In this document: positions 46,067 through 56,100 of the stretch, piece by piece
How positions within the stretch are numbered: the stretch's first letter is position 1
How the letters are laid out: the number at the start of each line of letters is the position of its first letter
DNA from: Hermatobates lingyangjiaoensis
Lineage: Eukaryota > Arthropoda > Insecta > Hemiptera > Hermatobatidae
Reading direction: 5' to 3'
DNA: 64,000 nucleotides
Assembly (NCBI GenBank): GCA_026182355.1
Contig: JAPFBL010000570.1
Span: 1 to 64,000 of the forward strand
The notes under the pieces: generated by a model
What the model was told of the DNA's origin: nothing
The model's input: the letters and a program-made list of their open reading frames with translations, nothing else
Database searches by the model: none
Position numbers and translations under genes: made by a program

Positions 46067-46690
46067 CTAGCAAATGTGCCCATCTTTGACGAAATCAAAA
46101 ATTCGAAGTTACATGGTATCCTAAAATATCATTAGAAATTATAGAATAGTAGAAAATATCATTATTAGTACAGGGTTAAGCAAATGGCTCTGTATATACC
46201 ATATTAGCTGTCTGTCCTTCAGGTTCATGGAAGAACAAACAGTTGAAACCTCTGACTCATGAGTAAGTAAACTACAGTTGACTATTTGAGAAAAACTTGG
46301 TCTCACTCACTTCAATTCTGTGGTTGAAGCAAATTTCATTTGCGTGTATGTTCATATTGCATATTTGAGATTATTGACAAGGTGTTTCCCAGAGTTCAAG
46401 ATATACTATCATCTATTCAGAATAACTGGCTTTGTAAACAAGCAATTTTCAACCTTTACTAATAAACAGGCAGGGGAAAATTCAACAAAGAAGTGCTTAC
46501 ACTATATGAAGCGGAATAAAGAACTTACAAGTCAGTAAAGAGAGTGATTAGTTATGAGGAAGCAATTCATTATCCAACTGAATTTCTTGACTCCGTGACT
46601 GCCTGATCATAAGTAAAAACTTAAAAGTAGGAGCACCAATCATGCTGCGATTTAGTAGGAGTAACAAATTTCATGTTACGAAACTTGAGT
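46067..46690 (-). mobile_element. Helitron copy with internal inversion
   Basis: The 3' terminus CTAG (46070-46067) with preceding hairpin-like CGTCAAAGATGGGCACATTT matches 28593. Outer 46067-46320 runs in the same minus sense as that copy. The inner helicase-coding part (about 46380-46690, with NKQFS and MKRNKELTSQ) runs on the plus strand, so the copy is rearranged. Confidence 0.7.
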
Positions 46691-46699
46691 AAGCAAAAG

Positions 46700-46825
46700 A
46701 AATGAGAAAAAAAAACTGATAATTCAACCGTAACTTGTGATCTTCGTCCACAGTATCAGTTTGACTGTGACGAAGGCCGCTTGTTATGGTTGAAAAAACC
46801 TAGTTTTTTTTTTCAACATAATAAA
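46700..46825. mobile_element. family B-like inverted pair, degraded
   Basis: TCAACCGTAACTTGTGATCTTCGTC and, inverted, GACGAAGGCCGCTTGTTATG-GTTGAAAAAACC. Core box is CTGTGACGA, with an insertion. Confidence 0.55.
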
Positions 46826-47039
46826 ATATATAATATATATGATAATAATAAAGATATCACATGGATAAGATATGAAAATACTGTTTGTGGAATATTACAA
46901 GTAGAAGTATTTCAGATATAAATAAAATAATTGAATTAAGGAAGAAGTTTTTGAATATTGAAATGAAATTTACATTATATAAAGAACTAACAATCTTGAC
47001 TGGTCAAAACCTTTGACTAGAGATTAATTAAAAAAACAT

Positions 47040-49430
47040 TACAATGAGAGTTTGGATTTTGAACCTAGTAAACTGACCCAATTCCGATTTTATAATACAA
47101 CTATTCTATCAAACGGTTTGACATATCATTGAATTTGTTATATTTATAAAGTTATAACGGATGTTATTAAGAGATAAAAAAAACAGACATATCTTAGTTC
47201 TGTATTTTAACGATGGTCGAATTTAAAATTTAATTTAAGCCAAAATTTTTTAAAAAAAAAATTGGTTTAAGCTAGATTATTAAAATTAGTTAAAAGAACA
47301 AAAAATGGTTTTAAAATAACAGTTTCTTAATATTAGCATTGAAACATTGATTGGAAAGAAAGTTATCTTCATATTCTTTCATTTAAAGTTGTTAAAATTA
47401 CTTTACAACTTTATACATAAAGTTGTAAACAATATAAAAGTTAAAATGTCGTTAAAAACTGAATCATTAGTCATATTATAACATATTTTTACTAATATTT
47501 GTTATGTTTCTTTCTATAAATATAATTACTAATAATACTATTTTCCTTTTTTGTCTCTAATATTCAAAGATTATATTTGAATTGCATTTATTGTTATTAA
47601 TGTATAGAAAACCAATCAATTATATAACATACTAAATAAATTAGAAATAATTTGTAGGTATAATACATAATTTTTTTTATAGAAATAGCTTTTATCAGTT
47701 ATGCTTTCTTTTCTTGTATCTTAATTTAAATGAATCAAGGTTTTAGTGGCATTTCTAATTAAAAATTAGTATAGTATATGTTAAGTATATTATAGTATCT
47801 TGTACTAATTAGTAAGCAAGACTTTCATTAAGTGCATTAACATAATGTAGTAATAAGTTATCTATTAATAACTTATCGTATAGATGCTATTATTAAATAG
47901 ATACTAATATCTATTAATATCTATATAGTAATAGAAAACTGCATTACTATAATGTAGTAATAAGTTATCTATTAATGATGAGTAATATTAATTAATAAAC
48001 AGTTCATTGGCAATTAAATAAATTACGCACAATGGATATAATGTATGTAAGAAACTTACATACAAACGTTTTAACTTTTAAAAGGTAGAAAAAAGAACAT
48101 AATAATACATTGCATTAGTTATTACAAGTATATTATATGTTAATAGTAATTATGTATTATGTAATACTAATACAACTTATAATATATTATTAATAGCAAT
48201 AATATATTGACTCCTTGATAAATTCCAAAAGTGTGTTGTAATAATTATTTCTCAATCTATTTTCGTTTGGCATAATTGAATAGTTATAATTTATGGCAAT
48301 ATAGTACAAAAAATAGAAGATAATTTTAAATTGTATACTAACTTTTTAAATGGTGTCCAGAGTTTTTTCTTCTTTACTTTTTCAAACACTTGTTCGATCA
48401 CGAAAATAATTTCAAACGTTTGCATTACTTAGTAATCTATCTAATTAATAAAATAATCACTTTAAACTGTATGCTGGATATAACAATTTTGTTCTAAACT
48501 CCAACTAAAAAAAACGACGCTTTCAGATATATATTTTAAAAAAAAAAATGGCGTCGTTGAATCAGTATAATGATGATTCCAATAAATAAAATGGAGATTT
48601 GGCTCGTAATTCAATCAGTGTATATACAATGGACAGGAAATATTCATGAACTAAATACAGACCTATAAATTTTGGTTTGTATTCAGCAAAATTTGATTCT
48701 ATATAATTCATTTTCATTTTAAATAAACATTTTTCAACAGATAATTTTATAATAAAACAAAAAAAATGAAAAATACATATATTAGTAGAATTAAATAATT
48801 GACTTTTCAGGTCAGGTAGGAACAATAAGTTTTATATTTTAAAAAATTTGTGCTGGTGGCACCCAACTTTCATAAAAGTAAATATATTATTAAGTTAAAA
48901 GACGAGTTATTTAATTCAATGTTTCGTTTTAATGCAGTTATCTATTTTGCTAACTTTAACAAAAAATGCAATCATTGTTACAGCCTTGTAAAAAAAAATT
49001 AAACGAATCACGATGACTAATAATTAAAACTAGAATCATTTGTGAGTAATATTTTAAATTAATTTTCAATATGTTGGTAATTTATGCATTGGTGTTTACA
49101 TAGTTAATCATCATCATTTAAAAGAGTTTGAAAAAAAAATGAAAGAACAATTCATTTAATAAGATGGAACTATTTTTTTAAAATTTTATTGAAAGCAACA
49201 TAATTAATTATGTCATAAACTACATTTCATTCTAAGTTCATTCAATTAGTTGTGTAATTTCTTTTACTTAATTACCTTAATATATAAATCAATGTAGTTC
49301 ATTTACATTATTAATTAAAGCTGTAATTTTGGAAAAATAATTAATTCTATTAACTCAGCAACTTTGCAAGCAGTTATTTAGTCATGATCAGAAAGGAGAA
49401 AGAAACACTAAATCTTCACACATAGAGAGC
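47040..49430. other. AT-rich intergenic DNA, nothing supported
   Basis: Family G outer flank near 47045-47130 (ACTGACCCAATTCCGATTTT). Beyond that there is no repeat, exon or RNA I can support over about 2.3 kb. Confidence 0.45.
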
Positions 49431-49439
49431 ATTGTCCTC

Positions 49440-49580
49440 TTAGTTCTTGAGCAGTCAATACCATCTTACTGAAGCCAATGTAGCCTGAAGATGAACTCTA
49501 AGTGTTCGAAACGCGTTGTCATTTGATGAAATATTTTTTGGTGAGTATAAACTTAGTGTTTCTTTCCCTTTTTAATTAAA
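49440..49580 (+). mobile_element. family C hammerhead repeat
   Basis: Motif at 49485-49519: CTGAAGA-T-GAAC-TCTAAGT-GTTC-GAA-ACGCGT-T. Core is perfect and helix III is a 6-base palindrome. Confidence 0.75.
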
Positions 49581-50245
49581 ATCTATAAAGTAAGTAAGTA
49601 TAATATCTAACGTCTTGACAACTAATTGATCTTTTGGTGAATTCCTATAAGGTAAAATTCTTGTAAGGTGACACCCAATTCATATAAGATGGTCAAAACT
49701 CAAGTAAGGTGAATAATATATTCCAGTGATTTTATACCATCAAAAAAATATTTTATTTGCTATAATTTTCTTTTCTATTACACATATCATTAGACTAGTA
49801 GGAAAAATGGAACCAGATAATGCACGATTGCAATCTTCCAAATCATGAATCGATGGGTTATCTACATATAAAGATACAAGTAATGAGGCTGAAAAAGAGG
49901 CATCACAGTCACTAATGTTTTGTTTTCATTCAATATTTATGGTATGTTATACCTTTATAAGAATTTTTTATTTATAATTTTAGTTTACTGAAAACTTGTT
50001 TCAGTTTACCTCTAACCCATGCAAGGGCTATCTTTGTTTTCATGTGGGCCAAATTATGTTTTCCAAGAGTGTTGTTTGAGGAATCTTCAAACAAATCCCC
50101 GAGTCTGTACTTTATATTATTTTGCCTATGGTATACTTTACATAGAGAGGGTAGTCAAACAAAAAATAAGGATAAATTGATATTAATCAAAGGTCTCCAG
50201 GAGCCTAATGAAAAACCTTCGAGGGCTATAGGTTGCCCATGCATC
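49580..50245. other. no gene recognised
   Basis: A 69-codon frame at 50042-50251 lacks a recognisable domain. Confidence 0.35.
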
Positions 50246-50253
50246 CTGTAAAC

Positions 50254-50944
50254 CAGAGGTTCTCAAAGTGCGTTCCTTAACGAACTGTCTGGGGTTCCGT
50301 GAAAAACATTTAGTAAAAACATTTTTCCAAAAATTTTTTTTTTTGTGGGTATGGATTTATTCTATATTTCTTGTGATTCATGAAACCGAATAATGTTTAT
50401 ATTTACATACACCCATAAGTAGAAGTAGCCAAAATTTTATTCATATTTAGGATGAAACACTAGTCAGTTTTTGGAACTATCTGATTCCCGAATTTCCTGC
50501 TATTGCAAAAGTAGCACTTTACAATTGCTGCCATTTTCCACTAACTATTTATGTGAAACTGGATTTTCTCTTTAAACAGCCATAGAAACGAAATACCGAA
50601 GTAGACTTAATGCTGGGGCTAACTTGAGAATCAAACTCTCAACTATAAAGCAAAAAATGATTACAAAACAAACTGTATGTTAAAATTGCATGTAATTCTG
50701 TTTTATGTGTTATGCACTTGTGGAAAATATGAAAATTAAAACCTTTTAGTTTTGAATTTTTATTCGAAAAATACACATTGCAGTAATATTACTTTTTTAA
50801 TTGTTTTAAAACATACATACTATTTTAAAAGGCATATGAAAATATTTATATAATGATTGTATAAAATCATTACAATCTGGAGTTTTTGGGAAAGTTACTC
50901 GAACCAAAAAGGGTTCCGCGTCGAAAAAAGTTTGAAAAACTCTG
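50254..50944 (-). mobile_element. non-autonomous hAT element, copy 3
   Basis: 691 bp, opposite orientation to copies 1 and 2. It starts CAGAGGTTCTCAAAG and ends GTTTGAAAAACTCTG. Exact 8-bp target duplication CTGTAAAC (50246-50253 and 50945-50952). Confidence 0.93.
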
Positions 50945-50954
50945 CTGTAAACAG

Positions 50955-51405
50955 TAATATTAATAAATATTTTTTTTATAGAGTACTCAGTTAACACTGT
51001 TTTATTTCCCTTGAAGTATTACTACAAAATATGTTTAGGGAAATCGAGGGATTTTAAATATCTATCGGTCAGTATATTTTAGGGATAGTTTCCCTTAAAA
51101 TAGATTTTTTTCTTTATGTAAGGAAGTATCAAAGGAAATCAATTGAAAACTGACTTCCCGCTGTTTTTCCAGTTAGGTGTATAGGATTTGTAAACAAACC
51201 TTACAGACCTCGCTGGCATCGTCAAGTCGCTTCATTTCATTTAATATATCATTGCTTACAACTCTTAACTTCTATACTTGTTTCCGTTATCTACTCTTTT
51301 CGACTTGTTAACTTACCTAAAGGGGGTTCATAACCTTTAGGTTATTTTTTTTTTTGTTCATTACAATAACAAAGTACAATGGTCACAAAGTCTTTGTCAG
51401 CGATG
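50955..51405. other. no gene recognised
   Basis: AT-rich with a poly-T run near 51346. Confidence 0.35.
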
Positions 51406-51407
51406 GA

Positions 51408-51736
51408 TGGGGGACAGGCTAGCTCAGTGGTTACGTGCTCACCTCTGAACTGATAGGACCGGGGTTCAATCCTCACCTGGCCCTCGATTTATTCACGCGG
51501 GAGGTGAATAAATCTGAGCACGTCGTCCCTCGGAGAAGGACGTTAAACCGTCGGTCCCGAGCCTGTACGATGTCAGGTACTCGATAAAGATCCCTACTCT
51601 AAATACACTTGAGTTAGGAAAAATTTAGGACTCCCACTGTAGAGTCAATCTACATTGTGTGGTATCACAAAGGGCCAATGCTTGGCCTACGTGTGTTCCC
51701 TTGTGGGACTGCCACTGCAACCTAACCTAACCTATC
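51408..51736 (+). mobile_element. full-length tRNA-derived SINE
   Basis: Best intact copy. A box GGCTAGCTCAGTGGTTACGT, B box GGGGTTCAATCC, body with CGTCGGTCCCGAGCCTGTAC, and a tail ending CAACCTAACCTAACCTA. About 325 bp. The tail is a CCTAA-type repeat, the sequence of arthropod telomeres. Confidence 0.92.
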
Positions 51737-51737
51737 A

Positions 51738-52315
51738 GCGATGGCAAACCTTTTGAGTTCGGCGTGTCGAAATTTTTAAAAAAAAATCCAGACATAATTT
51801 TCGTGGCGTGTCACACATCGAAATAGTAAAGACTAAAAGGAAAATATAAATATTTATAATTTTTGTAAATCAATGCCAATTAAATTACAAAAACAAAAGG
51901 ATTAAAAACAAAGAAATTAAGGATTTAATATCAGTTTGAAAAAGACAAAAAAACCCAATTATTAATATACCAAATAATCTTAAATAATAAAATAATCGTT
52001 GTAATACAAACAAACCTCTTTATTAAAAATATGACTCAAATTAAACCATAACCACCTAGCTTTAATAAAACCCCGACCAAAATTGGTATTTTTTAAAGGC
52101 CAAAATATAACATTTTAGTATTTAGAATTTAGCATGTTCATATTAATATCAATATTAAAACAATATGTTTAAATGTTTTTAATATGTATATTTGTTTCCA
52201 AATATTATTGTACTTGTACATACATATCTGGTTTCAGAAATAAATTATTAATTATCATTATGCAATTAATGATATTATTATTAATAATCAACTCTGGCTG
52301 TTATGAGAGGCAAAT
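51738..52315. mobile_element. hAT-like terminal fragment, then AT-rich DNA
   Basis: CAGCGATGGCAAACCTTTTG followed by GGCGTGTCGAAATTTTT and GTGGCGTGTCACAC resembles a hAT left end. No right end was found. Confidence 0.45.
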
Positions 52316-52319
52316 ATTT

Positions 52320-52685
52320 ATATTATATATTTTGTCTGCTCCGGCAGAGCACCGCATACCGGAGTAAGGCTATTTACTCAAGTGGGTCGCCTAGTACCCT
52401 TGAGGCTCCGTTCATAATACAATAACTGCTGTATCATCCATCTTTCGGCACTAATCGCATAACACCTTAGATTGGGTCTGGGATAAAAGTAGTGGATTTG
52501 AGGATTAGGAAGCATGTGAATCATAGGTGGTCAGGCCCAGCCCATGATCACCTTCTCCTCCTCTTTCGTTTGTCCCTGCATATAGCAGGTTAACAGGGTA
52601 GCCTTGTGAAGGCCGAAAGTCAGAGTTGAACTGTTAGAGGCTATTAGAGGCGCTTAATCACTCCATTACTACCCCATTGTATCCA
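52320..52685 (-). mobile_element. non-LTR-derived fragment, minus strand
   Basis: Reverse complement of 19590-19920 (shared CTCCGGCAGAGCACCGCATA type sequence and TAACCTGCTATATGCAGGGA). Confidence 0.7.
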
Positions 52686-52920
52686 TGCCAATGCGGTTTT
52701 TAAATATTAAACAATGAGTGGATCGTACCTTTTACCAAGCATTATGTCAATACCGCCTACTCATTCTTGTTTCAGAACATCACAAACACTCCTACCAGTT
52801 GGTGCACACACGACCCCATTCTATACAGACCAGCGCACCGTTAAACGCCTCTACAGTTAACAGTTAAAGAAAGGTGGACTTTAACAAATCAGTGCTTTTT
52901 TTTTTAAATACAAACAAAAC

Positions 52921-52926
52921 TTTAAT
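52921..52926 (-). promoter_or_regulatory. candidate MRPL17 polyadenylation signal
   Basis: ATTAAA on the minus strand about 90 bases after the MRPL17 stop codon. It is a common variant signal; no canonical AATAAA is closer. Confidence 0.35.
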
Positions 52927-53013
52927 TTCTTTATATACAAAACTATATACACTTGACTTGTTTCTTCAAAATGTCAGGAAGGGATGCCAGCAATACGAGC
53001 TTCCTTATTTCTT

Positions 53014-53174
53014 CTACGCACTTTTTTCACTATCTGCTTGGCTGTTCTTCAGTGATTCAGCCATTTTTTTATACCTCTCAATTCTGTACTCCTTTCTGGC
53101 AGCGTCCAAAAGGACATTATGAAGCAAATTTCTATTTGAGTGGAAATCTTGAACCAACGGTGGGTATGGATTGC
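53014..53174 (-). CDS. MRPL17: MRPL17 exon 3 and stop
   Basis: Acceptor GTTTGTTTCAG. Completes the GGC codon (LKGNPYPP), encodes a basic helical C-terminus ([16 protein letters not shown]) and ends at TAG (53016-53014). Confidence 0.88.
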
Positions 53175-56100
53175 CTGAAACAAACAAAGAAATAGAAATA
53201 ATAACACCTTTAACATCGATACAATTCATGCAGTTATTTTCATAAAATTAAACAACACATAGAAAAAATTAAATACACTAGTCTTCTAGAACAACGTTTC
53301 TCAAACTATTTTTTTACCATCACCCCTTTAAAACACAATTTGATTTGCCACCACCCCACAAAAAAATTAATTTTATAATATACAAAATTTATTAAATTGC
53401 AAAATGTATTACATATAAATTAATTTTAATGTACAGAACAATGTTTGATAAATACATGCATATTATTATTACCACTGAAGTTAATTTGATTTATATTATT
53501 AATATGGCAAACCGTCATACCTCATAAGATGATCGTTAGTTCGATTGAAGATGGACAACGTCCGAAAGAGCTCCAACGACTCCAACATCATCTTACGAGA
53601 TATGAAGGTTTACCATATTAATAATATAAATGTTATTCTTCATAAATATGAAGATGGACAACGTCCGAAAGCGCTCCAACGACTCCAACATCATCTTACG
53701 AGATATGAATTAATGGTTTACCATATTAATAATATAAATGTTATTCTTCATAAATATGAAGATGGACAACGTCCGAAAGCGCTCCAACGACTCCAAGATC
53801 ATTTGACGAGGTATGACGACTTGTCATATTAATAATATTAATGTTTGATAAACTCCAAATCTCATTCAGAACTTTTAATCAGATGGTTGACGATGATGTT
53901 TTATTTTTATTATTTGAAGGTGACTGCGTCTTAAAAAAAAAAAACTATTGTACTTCCCCTCTTCTGTACTAAAGTACCCCAACAGTTAGCTTCAATGCCT
54001 CCAAGAAGCTCAACACTTTTGCTGGTTCCAGCGGTAAAAGTTTTTTTATGGTTTGTTGAGTGTCCCGAAGCACCTGCCTCTCTGCAGCAAAGTTGCCTTA
54101 CAAGTTACCAGCAGGTTCAACGGTGTTTCTTCCTCTTTGCAGAATCTGCACAAACCATCATTGATAATGCCCATTCAGGCTCCTTACGTTTCGGGAAAAA
54201 GGGACTTCCTTTCTCCTTCATCGGGAGGGTCTTTTTCGGGTCCTTAGGTTCACTTGTGGGAGGTTGGCTCCCACTAGTTAGCGCTTTTGGACACTCTGCG
54301 CTTTCGAAGGATGGTCTCCGGACTTCCTTCTCCTTACAGGGAAAAATTCCTGAAGCTCTATCGGTGGTATTTTGTCCGCTCCGGCAGAGCACCGCATACC
54401 AGAGTAAGGCTATTTACTCAAGGAGGTCGCCTAGTGCCCTGGAGGTATGTCATTAATTCTCTCTTAATTCAATTTTATTATTTTCACTCTAATTTTGTAA
54501 CTGATTAGATATAATTTGTATTGTAATGTCTTCCTGGTGATGAACACAAAGTGTTCGAAACGCATTGTTGTTGTTGAATAAAACTTCATTTGTATGGAGC
54601 TTTTGTTTGTTTATCCATTTTACCTCACAATTATATAATTATATTTTGTAGGGTAAAAATCTAATGAAATGGTCTCCACATATAAAACTTTTAATGATAT
54701 AAACATTATATTAATTATTAATTATAATTAATTATATAATTATAATAATTATAATAATAATTATATATAATTATAATAATTATTATAATTATAAATATAA
54801 TTATATAATAATTATAATAATATATAATATTTATATAATAATAATTATAATTAATTATAATTAATTATATATTAATTAATTAATAATTATTAATTATTTA
54901 TATTAATGATATAAACATTATTCATTGTATTTTTTAGTTAATGCCTGAAGAAGAACACTACGTGTTCGAAACGCGTTGTTTATATCATTAAAAGTTTTAT
55001 ATGTGGAGACCATTTCATTAGATTTTTACCCTACAATGAGTAAATACCACATAATAACAGATTGCACTACATTAGAATTATATTTTGTCTTAGAGAGAAA
55101 ATATTTTAATCTCTAAGTATTATAAGAATAACAAAATTTTACAATAAACACATGAAATAACAATAAAGATTATTCACCCTTAACAAGCGGTCTTCGTCAG
55201 AGTCAAATCTCAGTTGGGATTTGACTCTGACGAAGACCGCTTGTTACGGTTAAAAGATTTTAGTCTTTTTTCTTATTTATTATTGTGGTTTGAACGTTAA
55301 TATTACAAATACTTTTATGACATGAAGCTATAGTTTGATAATTTTTTTGTATATATCTTACAATTTTAAATTTTACAGATTTTGATGTAGACCAGATATA
55401 AGAGTCATCCGAACTGAGCTTGATCATTAGTCATCAACGTCGCTTGTTTTTGTTTTTATTAGTACTTTCAAAGAGAGATTATAGTATTATTGTTCTAATA
55501 TATTATAACAATAAAAAGGTTTCACATAAACACGTGAAATAACAATCAATGATCAAACCACAATAAGAAATGGGAAAACAAGACTAAGATCTTTCAACCG
55601 TAACAAGCGGTCTTCGTCAGAGTCAAAAACCCAACTGTTGGGTTTTGGGTTTTTGGGTGTTGGGTTTTTGACTCTGACGAAGACCGAAAGATCTTAGTCT
55701 TGTTTTCCCATTTCTTATTGTGGTTTGATCATTGATTATAACAATGACAAATGTGGTCACAAATACGAATTATTATTATAAAAAAAAAAAAAAACTGTAC
55801 ATATAGCGTCATTAGATAGCGAACATATTAACTGGAAACCTTTCCAAGTATCATGGTTCATGTACTTCCAGAAAAAGAACATGGTTATTGAGACTTACTC
55901 TAAAACTTTAGCACTTTGATGACAAACATACAGGAAGAAGCTAAAACTTTAGCACTTTGATGACAAACATACAGGAAGAGGCTAAAACTTTAGCACTTTG
56001 ATGACAAACATACAGGAAGAAGCTAAAACTTTAGCACTTTGATGACAAACATACAGGAAGAAGCTAAAACTTTAGCACTTTGATGACAAACATACAGGAA

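Larger units (their letters stand above)
45138..47030 (+). pseudogene. degraded errantivirus-type env-like fragment
   Basis: Plus-strand readable blocks at about 45158-45388, 45390-45660, 46005-46066 and, after two insertions, 46915-47000 together resemble the Env (F-type) protein of gypsy-like errantiviruses: spaced cysteines, a hydrophobic PIL-type stretch, and a trailing coiled region rich in I/E/K. Many stops and frameshifts interrupt it. A Helitron (46067-46690) and a family B-like repeat (46700-46825) are nested inside. No pol or LTR was found nearby. Family assignment is from remembered patterns and is tentative. Confidence 0.4.

Noticed and set aside
15440..51480. tRNA genes
   Set aside because: A- and B-box-like sequences always belong to SINE heads, with degraded tRNA folds and SINE bodies downstream.
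51720..51736. Interstitial telomere repeat
   Set aside because: Only two or three CCTAA units and always at the SINE 3' end; treated as the SINE tail.
53545..53832. 95-codon ORF as a gene
   Set aside because: A product of the family L tandem array; the peptide simply repeats with the unit.
53995..54456. 153-codon plus-strand ORF as a gene
   Set aside because: It is the antisense of a non-LTR-derived fragment whose coding strand is minus.
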